Part shown: piece by piece, positions 1 through 7,185 of the stretch
Layout of the letters: each line of letters starts with the position of its first letter
Position numbering within the stretch: the first letter of the stretch is position 1
Assembly (NCBI GenBank): GCA_030680605.1
Contig: JAUXUQ010000002.1
Span: 62,001 to 126,000, forward strand
Length of the DNA stretch: 64,000 nt
Direction: 5' to 3'
Origin: Gammaproteobacteria bacterium
Lineage (GTDB): Bacteria; Pseudomonadota; Gammaproteobacteria; SURF-13
The notes under the pieces: model-generated
Database searches by the model: none
The model's input: the letters and a program-made list of their open reading frames with translations, nothing else
Told to the model about the DNA's origin: nothing
Program-made: the position numbers and the translations under genes

Positions 1-147
1 GCCGGTGCTGGTCGCGGCATAGATGTCACCGAACTCCGCACGTGAGGACTTAAAGCCCGTGGTGCTGCTGTTGGCGATGTTGTTTGAAATCACATTGAGC
101 TCGGCAGCAGCAGCATTGAGCCCACTTAGTGCTGTACGGAATGACAT
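1..147 (-). CDS. flgE: Flagellar hook protein FlgE (N-terminal 49 residues, cut by window edge)
   Basis: This is the 5' part of a minus-strand gene that continues beyond base 1. The translation starts MSFRTALSGLNAAAAELNV, followed by the rod/hook family signature in which NVISNNIANSSTTGFKSSR is visible. That N-terminal helix forms the inner coiled coil shared by all flagellar rod and hook proteins. FlgE polymerises into the hook outside the cell after export by the flagellar type III apparatus, so it has no Sec signal. An AGGAG ribosome binding site lies 7-8 bases before the ATG. It follows flgB, flgC and flgD in the same direction and is presumably the fourth gene of that operon. The distinction from FlgF/FlgG rests on order after flgD. 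Confidence 0.93.
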   Translation of the reverse strand, partial: MSFRTALSGLNAAAAELNVISNNIANSSTTGFKSSRAEFGDIYAATSTG

Positions 148-199
148 GATCTATCTCCTCTTGTAACGGACGGTAAGTCTGCGACTCACATGCGATTAA

Positions 200-880
200 C
201 TAGAATATTTGTCGTACGGCGGACAGTGCGATGGTGTTTCCCCCGAAGAGATTGAGGCTCAGCCCCTGCCCGTTATTGCCCAGGGTGACACTCTCGACGC
301 GGGCATCGATCAGGGTGTCCGCGCCCTGCGCACGACCATCGATGAGAGTGGTGGCCTGGATGCGATAGCGACCGGGTGCGGCTGCCTCACCCCCATCCGT
401 GGTTCCGTCCCAGCCAAAGGACACGAGTCCACTGGCTTGCTGGCCGAGGTCGAGGCGGCGTACCAGTTGGCCTGCGGCGTCGTAAATGGCGAGGGTAAGG
501 TTTGAGGTACTCGTGGCAAGATCCACGGCACCGCTGAGGCCTGTGTCGGGGGCGAGTATGTTGCCATAGCTGCCCGGAGCCAGAACGCCGCGGCCTACCA
601 TACTGGCGCCCTGCAGGGCCTGGCCGGAGCCCAGACTGTCGGCTAGTTTGGAGAAGGCTGTCTGCAAATCCTGGATGCCGCTTACAGTACTGAACTGTGC
701 GATCTGGCTCAGGAATTCGGCATTATCGAGCGGTTTGGTGGGGTTCTGGTTCTGCAGTTGTGCAGTCATAAGTTTCAGAAACTGTTCCTGGCCGAGCTTG
801 TTTTTGGCGCCGGATGCCGGGGCTGTGGTCGTCGCCAAACCCAGTGCTTCATAAGGATTGGTGCTTTCTATAGTGTTCAT
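200..880 (-). CDS. flgD: Flagellar hook cap / hook assembly scaffold FlgD
   Basis: This 226-residue protein is the usual length for FlgD. The N-terminal third carries the conserved FlgD block with LGQEQFLKLMTAQLQNQNP at about residues 29-47 and FLSQIAQFSTV near 57-67. The C-terminal part is the FlgD Ig/tudor-like region with a WDG turn. FlgD caps the growing hook and promotes FlgE polymerisation, then is replaced by hook-associated proteins. It is exported by the flagellar apparatus. A GGAG site precedes the ATG. It lies between flgC and flgE, 13 bases after flgC, which fits cotranscription from the sigma-54 promoter upstream of flgB. Confidence 0.96.
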   Translation of the reverse strand: MNTIESTNPYEALGLATTTAPASGAKNKLGQEQFLKLMTAQLQNQNPTKPLDNAEFLSQIAQFSTVSGIQDLQTAFSKLADSLGSGQALQGASMVGRGVLAPGSYGNILAPDTGLSGAVDLATSTSNLTLAIYDAAGQLVRRLDLGQQASGLVSFGWDGTTDGGEAAAPGRYRIQATTLIDGRAQGADTLIDARVESVTLGNNGQGLSLNLFGGNTIALSAVRQIF

Positions 881-893
881 TTATGTCTCCTGC

Positions 894-1322
894 CTACTGG
901 CCAAGTGTGAGTGTTTTCAGTAGCAGCTGTTTTGAGGTATTGGCCGCCTCGACGTTGCTCTGGTAAGAGCGCGAGGCTGAAATCATGTTAGCCATTTCCT
1001 CTACCATGTTGACGTTGGGTAGATAGATATAGCCATTGGCGTCGGCCTGGGGATTCCCGGGTTCGTAGCGGCTTTGTACCGGTGCCTTGCTTTCAACGAT
1101 GCCGAGCACCTGCACGCCGCGGCTGGCGTTTTGCCCCAGATCATTGCCGCCGTTGAGTGCACCCATCACGGCGGCGAATACCGGATGACGTGCACGGTAG
1201 GCTTGTTCCGCACTGCTGCTGGCAGTTTCTGCGTTGGCGAGATTGCTGGATGTGGTGTTGAGGCGCAGCGACTGCGCGCTCATGCCGCTGCCGGCGATAT
1301 CAAAGATATTGAGTAGTGACAT
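894..1322 (-). CDS. flgC: Flagellar proximal rod protein FlgC
   Basis: FlgC is a rod subunit in the periplasmic drive shaft. The N-terminus reads SLLNIFDIAGSGMSAQSLRL, almost the family consensus, and the C-terminus has NVNMVEEMANMISASRSYQ, the typical rod-protein terminal helix. Two starts are possible, at 1328 and 1322. I prefer 1322 because the AGGTGA site then sits at a normal distance and the protein begins exactly where FlgC proteins do (142 residues). The 1328 ATG overlaps the flgB stop as ATGA. Either way the gene is translationally close-coupled to flgB. Confidence 0.95.
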   Translation of the reverse strand: MSLLNIFDIAGSGMSAQSLRLNTTSSNLANAETASSSAEQAYRARHPVFAAVMGALNGGNDLGQNASRGVQVLGIVESKAPVQSRYEPGNPQADANGYIYLPNVNMVEEMANMISASRSYQSNVEAANTSKQLLLKTLTLGQ

Positions 1323-1324
1323 AG

Positions 1325-1726
1325 TCATTCACCTCTGATGGCGCCCAACAGGCCCTTGATTTTACCGTTGAGAAAGGTAATGCTGGCCGAATAGCGCAAT
1401 GCGTTCTGCGCAAACTCGGCATGCTCCACTTGCGTATCTACCGTGTTGCCGTCCAGGGAGGCTTGGGACGGGTTGCGGTAGAGCAAGGAATATTCATCGC
1501 GGATGCCGGTGCCGGGCTGTATGTGCTTTGCATGGGTGACTGCGACCGATGTGTGGTCACCCGCCGCCTGCGCGCTGGCAAGCGCGGCCTTGAAGTCGAT
1601 GTCGCGTGCGCGGTAGTGGGGGGTGTCGGCGTTGGCGAGGTTGGTGGCGAGGATTTCGGCACGCTGTGCATACAGGCCGAGTGCCTGCTCATGTACTCCA
1701 AATGCGCCATCAAGTGTTATCGGCAT
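1325..1726 (-). CDS. flgB: Flagellar proximal rod protein FlgB
   Basis: At 133 residues this is a normal FlgB. The conserved N-terminal rod signature is visible as AEILATNLANADTPHYRARD at about residues 23-42, and the C-terminal helix contains NALRYSASITFLNGKI. FlgB is the first rod component assembled on the MS ring/FliE. It is first in the flgBCDE unit and lies about 28 bases downstream of the inferred transcription start of a strong sigma-54 promoter (1764-1779), so it is probably a middle-class (RpoN-dependent) flagellar operon. Confidence 0.96.
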   Translation of the reverse strand: MPITLDGAFGVHEQALGLYAQRAEILATNLANADTPHYRARDIDFKAALASAQAAGDHTSVAVTHAKHIQPGTGIRDEYSLLYRNPSQASLDGNTVDTQVEHAEFAQNALRYSASITFLNGKIKGLLGAIRGE

Positions 1727-1763
1727 GTTGCTGGTCCTGCTTTAGCTTCCTGCGCTGCACAGG

Positions 1764-1779
1764 AGCAATCTCCGTGCCA
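1764..1779 (-). promoter_or_regulatory. Sigma-54 (RpoN) promoter for flgBCDE
   Basis: Reading the minus strand gives TGGCAC-GGAGA-TTGCT, a full match to the -24/-12 consensus TGGCAC-N5-TTGCW with exactly 10 bases between the invariant GG and GC. The inferred start is near 1754, giving a leader of about 28 bases before flgB. In Pseudomonas and Vibrio, flgB operons are RpoN-dependent with a bacterial enhancer-binding protein; that activator is not in this window. Confidence 0.9.
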
Positions 1780-2135
1780 GACGTGGGAAAGCCTGCCGGG
1801 AGCAGAAAAACAGCAGTTGCAGAGGGGATGGGCGGCACGGCGACAGGTGGGTGTGCGGCAAGATCATGCCGCAGCGGCAAGGTGTGGGGAAGGCGTACAG
1901 GTTATCGGCAGGCCGTGACCGGAACTGAAGTCAGTCTCGGGTATGCGAAGAACGGTGGCCGGATGTCAGCAGTAGTGCCGCCGGAGTCACGTGCTCGCGG
2001 ATAGGGGCGATTTCTGCAGCTGATCCGGACAGGATAATTCCGTTAAGCAGCATACCCAACAGGCCACCGGCGTCCCGCTGCCACCCCACGCATACAAGAT
2101 CCTGCATGGTTGTTACGGATGTCCTGCGGCGGCAG
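1780..2135. other. Intergenic region between cheR and flgB
   Basis: About 350 bases lie between the cheR stop and the flgB promoter. I see no convincing gene. Short reading frames here have no recognisable domain and no ribosome binding site. No T-tailed hairpin follows cheR, so termination there is unclear. The region is the natural place for upstream activator sites of the sigma-54 promoter, but I cannot point to a specific site. Confidence 0.6.
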
Positions 2136-2987
2136 CTATCGCCCCGCCGTACTGTTCTTCAATCGGTAAACCACCCCGCTGGCATAGTGCACCATTTCGA
2201 AAGCGCTGCTCAGGTTGGAAATGGCCTCCGATGAGCCAAGGATCAGGTAGCCATCAGGATTGAGCGCTTGTGCCATCCGGGTCAGGATGTCACGCTTGAG
2301 GTCTGCCGAGAAATAGATCAACACGTTGCGGCAGAAGATGATGTCGAATTTGGCCAGTGCGGCGTAGCTTTGTTTGAGGTTTAACTCCTTGAAGCTCACG
2401 CGGGTGCGCAGCTCGGGTTTCACCTGCCACTTGCCGTCCACGGGTGTGAAGAAACGCTGGCGCCGCTCGGGTGACAGGCCACGTGCAAGGCTGGTGCTGT
2501 CATAGATGCCGGCATTGGCCTCTTTCAGGATGGCGCTGGAGATATCAGTGCCGACGATCTGTACCCCCCATGTCAGTTGCCCGGGCTTGCCCAGCAAATA
2601 CTCCTGCACCGCAATGCTGATGGAGTACGGTTCCTGGCCCGAGGAGCAGGCGGCGGACCAGATACGCAGGGGCCGGCCGAGCGGGGTCTGTGCAAACTGT
2701 GGCAGGATATGCAGGGTAAGCGCGTCATACGGTGTAGTATCACGGAACCAGAGCGTCTCATTGGTGGTCATGGCGTCGATCACGCGTGTGCGCAGGCTGG
2801 CCCCGCGTATGCCGGACAGGCGTGTGACCAGTTCACCGAGCGTCGCCAGACCTTCTTCCTGCATCAGGCGGCCCAGGCGACTGCTGACCAGATAGTGTTT
2901 GTCTTCGCCCAAGAGGATGCCGCAGGCTTCTTCCAGAAGAATACGGAAGGCCTGGTACTCTGAAGGTGTAATGGTTGGTGAGGCCAA
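2136..2987 (-). CDS. cheR: Chemotaxis protein methyltransferase CheR
   Basis: CheR methylates specific glutamates on chemoreceptors using S-adenosylmethionine. The 283-residue protein has the N-terminal CheR helical domain (about 1-75) and the SAM-binding domain (about 80-280). Visible motifs are IWSAACSSGQEPYSI at about 109-123, the SAM loop, and FDIIFCRNVLIYF near 214-226. The start is a TTG at 2987 that gives the usual N-terminal length; an internal ATG would cut into the domain. It lies downstream of cheV on the same strand, separated by 369 bases, matching the pseudomonad order cheR-cheV-flgA. Confidence 0.93.
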   Translation of the reverse strand: MASPTITPSEYQAFRILLEEACGILLGEDKHYLVSSRLGRLMQEEGLATLGELVTRLSGIRGASLRTRVIDAMTTNETLWFRDTTPYDALTLHILPQFAQTPLGRPLRIWSAACSSGQEPYSISIAVQEYLLGKPGQLTWGVQIVGTDISSAILKEANAGIYDSTSLARGLSPERRQRFFTPVDGKWQVKPELRTRVSFKELNLKQSYAALAKFDIIFCRNVLIYFSADLKRDILTRMAQALNPDGYLILGSSEAISNLSSAFEMVHYASGVVYRLKNSTAGR

Positions 2988-3356
2988 AAGATAAGCTCTT
3001 TTTGGGTGGAATATGTGGTTTATGATAACGCCGGTTGCAGGATAAAGTGCAGAAAGATGGCGGAATCGCCGATGCAGCGTGAGAAAACGCTCACCCCGTG
3101 CGCATTATAACCGGGCTGGCGATGATTGCCGCAGGCGTGATTTGAACAGTGATTTGGGCACGGTTCAGTACACACCTGCTGTATCGATGTGATCGCCGGG
3201 GCCGGACACACGCACGAATCGAGCCTACAGTAACCAGTAAGTAGTTCCCGCTGAATGCTGCGCATCAAGTCCGGTGCTTGTGACCCGATATGCACCGCTA
3301 TCATGTGCCGAGGATGATCTGGGGCCGTTGCGGTCAGCCCGGGCCGGACTCTGTAT
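2988..3356. other. Intergenic region between cheV and cheR
   Basis: No credible gene is seen; a 94-codon minus-strand frame here is Cys/His/Pro-rich with no domain. On the minus strand a TATAAT hexamer (3104-3109) could be a -10 box for cheR, but no good -35 lies at the right distance. A small GTGAG/CTCAC hairpin sits near 3079-3094. Neither is strong enough to call as a promoter or terminator. Confidence 0.5.
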
Positions 3357-4307
3357 CTAGGCCGCCTGGACCGAAGATGCCTGCTCCAGGTGCTTGATTA
3401 CGTTCTGGGCCAGGTCATCGGCATGAAACTTGGGCAGGAAGGTGTTGGCCCCGACTTTCTGTACCAGGGCGGCGTTGAATACCCCGCTCAACGAGGTGTG
3501 CAACATCACATACAAATCCTTCAGGCGTGGATCTTTTCTGATTTCGGTAGTGAGTGTATAGCCGTCCATTTCCGGCATCTCGACGTCCGAGATCACCATC
3601 GCAAAACGTTCCGTAACCGACACGTCTTCATCGGCCAGCTTCTGCAGCAGTGTAAGCGCCTGGCGCCCGTCGCACGCCACGGTGCAGGTCACGCCGAGCT
3701 GTTCCAGCGTACGCACGATCTGCTTGCGCGCTACGCTCGAATCATCCACGACCAGAATATGCTGATGCGTGCGTCGCTCTGCGGCTTCCGCGCCACTGCT
3801 CTGGAGTACGGCATCAGAGACTTCGGTTACGGTGCCACTTACCTCGGCCAGCACTTTTTCCACGTCGATGATCTCGACCAGATCGTTATCGACATGTGTT
3901 ACCGCCGTCATATAACTGTTGTTGCCGGCGCCCTTGGGCGGCGGCAGGATGGTTTCCCATTTCATATTGACGATGCGGTCTACGCTACTGACCAGAAACC
4001 CCTGTATCGAGCGGTTGTACTCAGTAATAATGATAAAGCTGCCGGCATACTCTTTGAGGGCGGGACCGCCGATAGCCAGACCCAGATCCATCACGGGGAT
4101 GGTTTTGCCGCGCATGTGCGCCATACCGCGCACGACAGGGTGTGAGCGCGGCACATGGGTGAGTGGCGGGCACTTGATCACTTCCTGGATCTTGAATACG
4201 TTAATGCCGAAACGCTGACGGCTGCCAAGGCGAAACAGCAGCAACTCCAGCCGGTTGTGTCCAACCAGACGTGTGCGTTGATTAACCTCGTCCATTACGC
4301 CTGCCAT
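3357..4307 (-). CDS. cheV: Chemotaxis coupling protein with receiver domain, CheV
   Basis: The 316-residue protein joins a CheW-like coupling domain (about 15-155) to a response-regulator receiver domain (about 183-307). The receiver has the acidic pair D188/D189, the phosphoacceptor D241 in VISDVEMPEMDG, the conserved Thr271 and Lys293, so it should be phosphorylatable by CheA. CheV couples receptors to CheA and acts as an adaptation or phosphate-sink component. A strong AGGAGGG site precedes the ATG. It diverges from flgA across 123 bases that contain a candidate sigma-28 promoter on its own strand and a sigma-54 promoter on the other. Confidence 0.95.
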   Translation of the reverse strand: MAGVMDEVNQRTRLVGHNRLELLLFRLGSRQRFGINVFKIQEVIKCPPLTHVPRSHPVVRGMAHMRGKTIPVMDLGLAIGGPALKEYAGSFIIITEYNRSIQGFLVSSVDRIVNMKWETILPPPKGAGNNSYMTAVTHVDNDLVEIIDVEKVLAEVSGTVTEVSDAVLQSSGAEAAERRTHQHILVVDDSSVARKQIVRTLEQLGVTCTVACDGRQALTLLQKLADEDVSVTERFAMVISDVEMPEMDGYTLTTEIRKDPRLKDLYVMLHTSLSGVFNAALVQKVGANTFLPKFHADDLAQNVIKHLEQASSVQAA

Positions 4308-4353
4308 GATACCCTCCTGAATAATATGGGAACTGCACTCTAGCTAATTGGGA

Positions 4354-4381
4354 ATAGCGGCGGGCAGGGCACAAGACTTTA
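4354..4381 (-). promoter_or_regulatory. Candidate sigma-28 (FliA) promoter for cheV
   Basis: On the minus strand the sequence reads TAAAGTCT, 12 bases, GCCGCTAT. The consensus is TAAAGTTT-N11-GCCGATAA, so both boxes are close but the spacer is one base longer than ideal. The inferred start gives a leader of about 40 bases to cheV. Late-class control of a chemotaxis adaptor is what one would expect. Confidence 0.55.
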
Positions 4382-4402
4382 GTCTGGGAGACATCCGCCT
4401 GC

Positions 4403-4418
4403 TGGCATGTGATTTGCA
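4403..4418 (+). promoter_or_regulatory. Sigma-54 (RpoN) promoter for flgA
   Basis: The sequence TGGCAT-GTGAT-TTGCA matches the -24/-12 consensus with exact GG-N10-GC spacing. With the -12 C at 4417 the transcript would start near 4429, only about two bases before the first usable flgA ATG at 4431. This implies a nearly leaderless message or a different start codon for flgA. Confidence 0.85.
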
Positions 4419-4430
4419 CTGATTCCAGAC

Positions 4431-5240
4431 ATGAAAACCCGGAACGCAGAAAAAATACCTGCCCAGTATGTCCTGCCACAGGCTGTCGAGAGCTGGCACC
4501 GGCCCGTACGGGCAGGTGCCAGCGGGGGTGGCAACTGCCTGCTGACAGGGGTACTTGCAGTATGGCTGCTGGGCTGTAGTTCGGCGCTGGCGGATGCATT
4601 TCAGGATCTGGATCAGATCATCGATGCCGTGAGTGAGTTTGCCGTGGAGGCGGGTGCTGACAGGTCAGCACGGGCAGGCGGGACATACCGGGTAGAGGTA
4701 GGCGCACTCGATTCGCGGCTGCGGCTTGCCGCATGCGGCACAAAATTGACGGTTTATGCACCGCCGGGCACGCGTAGTCTGGGCAATACTACCGTGGGGG
4801 TGCGCTGTAAGGGCCCCCGGCCCTGGTCGCTCTATGTGCCGGTGGCCATCAAGCTGTATGGTGAGGCCGTTGTGGCGGCGCGTCCCTTGGCCATGGCCAG
4901 CGTTCTGAAGTTGCAGGATGTACGCATGGCCCAGGTTGAGTTGAGTGCTGGTGCTGCCGGCGTGCTGACAGACCCGCAGCAGGTGGTGGGTAAGGTGTTG
5001 CGGCGGCCCCTGCCGGGCGATATGGTAGTGACGTTAGATAGCCTGGAAGAGCCGCGTCTGGTGCGTCGCGACGAGCAAGTGATACTGGTGGCCGAGGGCT
5101 CAGGTATGGAGGTGCGCATGCAGGGCCGGGCCCTTACCGATGGTGTTGCGGGCGAGCTTATAAAGGTGCGTAATCTCGGCTCCAAGCGGGTGATTGAGGG
5201 TACAGTGGTGGCGCCCGGCCTGATCCGGGTGCATATGTAA
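4431..5240 (+). CDS. flgA: Flagellar P-ring assembly chaperone FlgA
   Basis: FlgA is a periplasmic chaperone for FlgI P-ring assembly. The 269-residue translation has an unusually long stretch (about 35 residues) before a hydrophobic Sec-type segment (about 36-54, ending ALADA). It then has the SAF/ChapFlgA domain (roughly 115-269) with VPVAIKLYGEAVVAARPLA and a C-terminal GTVVAPGLIRV. Earlier in-frame sequence has a stop at 4410 and there is no downstream in-frame ATG, GTG or TTG before the signal segment, so 4431 is the only standard start although no clear ribosome binding site precedes it. A sigma-54 promoter lies immediately upstream. Confidence 0.92.
   Translation: MKTRNAEKIPAQYVLPQAVESWHRPVRAGASGGGNCLLTGVLAVWLLGCSSALADAFQDLDQIIDAVSEFAVEAGADRSARAGGTYRVEVGALDSRLRLAACGTKLTVYAPPGTRSLGNTTVGVRCKGPRPWSLYVPVAIKLYGEAVVAARPLAMASVLKLQDVRMAQVELSAGAAGVLTDPQQVVGKVLRRPLPGDMVVTLDSLEEPRLVRRDEQVILVAEGSGMEVRMQGRALTDGVAGELIKVRNLGSKRVIEGTVVAPGLIRVHM
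4493..4522. repeat. Near-perfect 30-base inverted repeat inside the flgA 5' coding region
   Basis: Arms CTGGCACC (4493-4500) and GGTGCCAG (4515-4522) flank a second perfect palindrome GCCCGTACGGGC (4502-4513); only the 4501/4514 pair is mismatched. In the mRNA this would be a very stable hairpin about 65 bases from the inferred start, within the odd N-terminal extension before the signal peptide. A regulatory role is inference. Confidence 0.7.
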
Positions 5241-5255
5241 GGGCATAAACAGGGC

Positions 5256-5282
5256 TAAAGTTTCCATTTTGCCTGCCGCTAC
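5256..5282 (+). promoter_or_regulatory. Sigma-28 (FliA) promoter for flgMN
   Basis: TAAAGTTT, 11 bases, GCCGCTAC: the -35 is perfect, the spacing exact and the -10 matches 6 of 8 positions of GCCGATAA. It lies about 44 bases upstream of the flgM ATG. FliA-driven flgM expression is the known feedback arrangement, since FlgM is the anti-sigma factor for FliA. Confidence 0.88.
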
Positions 5283-5325
5283 AATCAGCGGGGAACTATA
5301 AATAGGATTATTGGAGTGCTGAGTC

Positions 5326-5643
5326 ATGACGCGAGAAATTGATGCATTGGTTGCCGGGCTGGGTAAGTCTCACGCCAAGGGTTCCGAGGCGCGCGTGGAG
5401 CGTGGGCAGGCATCGCAGGCGCAGGATAGCCATGTCGCTCCGGTTGCTGACAGGCTGAGCCTTACCGAAACCAGCGCCCGGGTGCAGGAGCTGCAGGCGC
5501 GGGTAGCTTCATTGCCTGTGGTCGACGAGCAGCGTGTGCAGGAGATCAAGCAGGCGATTGCCCAAGGTAGCTACGGGATCGACTCTGCGCGCGTTGCCGA
5601 AAAGATCGTGCGGCTGGAAGCCGCGCTCACGGATAAAGCCTGA
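5326..5643 (+). CDS. flgM: Anti-sigma-28 factor FlgM
   Basis: FlgM binds and inhibits FliA until the hook-basal body is finished and FlgM is exported. The 105-residue protein has the expected disordered N-terminal half and the C-terminal sigma-binding helices, visible as DRLSLTETSARVQELQ at about 43-58 and EIKQAIAQGSYGIDSARVA near 73-91. The family is usually about 90-110 residues. GGAG lies nine bases before the ATG. It is preceded by its own FliA promoter and followed seven bases later by flgN. Confidence 0.95.
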   Translation: MTREIDALVAGLGKSHAKGSEARVERGQASQAQDSHVAPVADRLSLTETSARVQELQARVASLPVVDEQRVQEIKQAIAQGSYGIDSARVAEKIVRLEAALTDKA

Positions 5644-5650
5644 GCACGCC

Positions 5651-6139
5651 ATGACATCGCCCATGCACGCAGCTGACTCTTCCTCGGCCTCGCTGCTGGA
5701 AATTATGCAGTGCGGAATCGAACACTGTATGCAGTTATTGCAGGTGTTGCATCGTGAGCACACTGCAGTGACCAGTAACACCCCGGAGTTGCTGGAGCAG
5801 GCAGCACAAGAAAAACTGTACTGGTTACGGCAGGTGGAGGCGCTCGTCGATGCCCGCAGTGATGGCCTGCGCGCGGCAGGCGTGACGGGTGATCCACAGA
5901 GTGCAGCACCTGGCTTGACTGCCCACCCGGATGTTGTCGCACGCTGGCAACAGGTGCAGCGCATCCTGGTGGAGTGTCAGCGCCAGAACCAGATCAATGG
6001 CAGTGTCATAGAGCTCAGCCGTCGCCATACACTGCGTGCGCTTTCCCTGCTCCGTGGCCAGTCCGCCGACCAGACGGTTTACAGTGCCTCTGGTGAGGCA
6101 TTCGGGCCACCTCCGCCGCACATGCTGGCAACCGCCTGA
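5651..6139 (+). CDS. flgN: Flagellar export chaperone FlgN
   Basis: FlgN is the cytosolic chaperone for the hook-filament junction proteins FlgK and FlgL. The 162-residue product is strongly helical, with a long N-terminal helix (SLLEIMQCGIEHCMQLLQVL) and a conserved NQINGSVIELSRRHTLRAL stretch near residues 115-133, typical of the FlgN family. The start at 5651 is seven bases after the flgM stop; no strong ribosome binding site is seen, so it may be coupled to flgM translation. Function is assigned from position after flgM together with this helical motif. Confidence 0.9.
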   Translation: MTSPMHAADSSSASLLEIMQCGIEHCMQLLQVLHREHTAVTSNTPELLEQAAQEKLYWLRQVEALVDARSDGLRAAGVTGDPQSAAPGLTAHPDVVARWQQVQRILVECQRQNQINGSVIELSRRHTLRALSLLRGQSADQTVYSASGEAFGPPPPHMLATA

Positions 6140-6190
6140 TCTTTGACGCCCCGGTTTTATAGATCACACCTGCCCTGCACTGCCTGGCCG

Positions 6191-6955
6191 ATGCCCGCTA
6201 CCCATACGCCCGAGATACTGGCGGAACAGGCTGTTGACAAGGGTGTAACACGGGTGGAAAGAGTCACCCATGGGGCGCGTATTGCAGGCCTGGTGCTACG
6301 GCTGCATCAGAAACGCGCACTACTCTCGGTAGGCGTGCCGGGTGTAGCTGAGCGGTACAACAGTACCCTGCTTTCCGTGCGACCCGACAACAACAGCATG
6401 TTGCTGGATGAGTTGATCCCCAGGCAGGGCCATGCGCATCTGATTCAGCAGCGTGCGCTGCATGTGCAGGGACAATTGCGCGGTGTCGAGATCGATTTTT
6501 CCAGTGTGTTGCTCGAAGCTGGCTCCAAAGATGGCATGGCCTACTACCGGGTGGCGTTACCCGGCACGTTGAACTACGCGCAACGCCGCTCCCATTATCG
6601 CGCCCGCATCGGGGCGGGTAGTCAGATACGAGTAACTTTCATGACTGCATGGGGCGAGACGTTGTCGGGTCAGCTGTCTGATATTGCGGTGGGCGGACTC
6701 GGCGCCCGATGCAATTTTCCTGATACAGCGCTCAACCATGGCGACCTCATTCCCCGCTGTGTGATCAGGTTTGCGCCGCATGACGAGATATCGAGCGCAG
6801 TAGAGGTGCGTTCTGTGAGCAGGGAGATACAGTCAGGCCAGTGGCGTGTGGGCGTGCGCTTTTTGGATTTGGATATGGCGACGGAGGCGCGCATAGCACG
6901 TTTTGTGGCATCACTTGACCGCGAGATGCGCAAGCAGGACAGACAGCGGAAGTAG
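6191..6955 (+). CDS. ycgR: PilZ-domain flagellar brake protein (YcgR/FlgZ type)
   Basis: The 254-residue protein has an N-terminal YcgR-like domain (about 30-125) and a C-terminal PilZ domain (about 130-245). The c-di-GMP binding elements are visible as RSHYR (R133 and R137, RxxxR) and DIAVGG (D164 to G169, the D/NxSxxG motif with Ala for Ser). YcgR-type proteins bind c-di-GMP and slow the flagellar motor. It follows flgMN as in Pseudomonas flgZ. A TTG at 6143 would add 16 residues without domain character; I prefer the ATG at 6191, although neither has a strong ribosome binding site. Several c-di-GMP enzymes are encoded elsewhere in this window. Confidence 0.88.
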   Translation: MPATHTPEILAEQAVDKGVTRVERVTHGARIAGLVLRLHQKRALLSVGVPGVAERYNSTLLSVRPDNNSMLLDELIPRQGHAHLIQQRALHVQGQLRGVEIDFSSVLLEAGSKDGMAYYRVALPGTLNYAQRRSHYRARIGAGSQIRVTFMTAWGETLSGQLSDIAVGGLGARCNFPDTALNHGDLIPRCVIRFAPHDEISSAVEVRSVSREIQSGQWRVGVRFLDLDMATEARIARFVASLDREMRKQDRQRK

Positions 6956-7013
6956 TCTGGTTGCTGTGTCGGCAGGCAGGTAGCGGTACGGACGAGTGTT
7001 GTCGATGCGATGT

Positions 7014-7090
7014 TGGTCGGGGTGAGAGGATTTGAACCTCCGGCCCCTAGCTCCCGAAGCTAGTGCTCTACCAAGCTGAGCTACACCCCG
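7014..7090 (-). tRNA. tRNA-Pro (anticodon CGG), CCA encoded
   Basis: The minus strand folds as a full cloverleaf: acceptor CGGGGTG/CACCCCG, D arm with GTAGCTCAGC, anticodon stem CTAGC/GCTAG around loop TTCGGGA, and T arm with GGTTCAAATCC. The discriminator A is followed by an encoded CCA. The gene is 77 bases. It lies between ycgR and ispB. Confidence 0.97.
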
Positions 7091-7185
7091 ATTGAATGAC
7101 AGTGGCGGACAGTACGTGTCACATTGCAAGACCGCAGCAGGGCAGGCATGCGTTCCCCAATGCCTTGCTGTTTGTGACATGCCAC

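Noticed and set aside
3020-3304. 94-codon minus-strand frame between cheV and cheR
   Set aside because: Cys/His/Pro-rich composition, no ribosome binding site, no recognisable motif.
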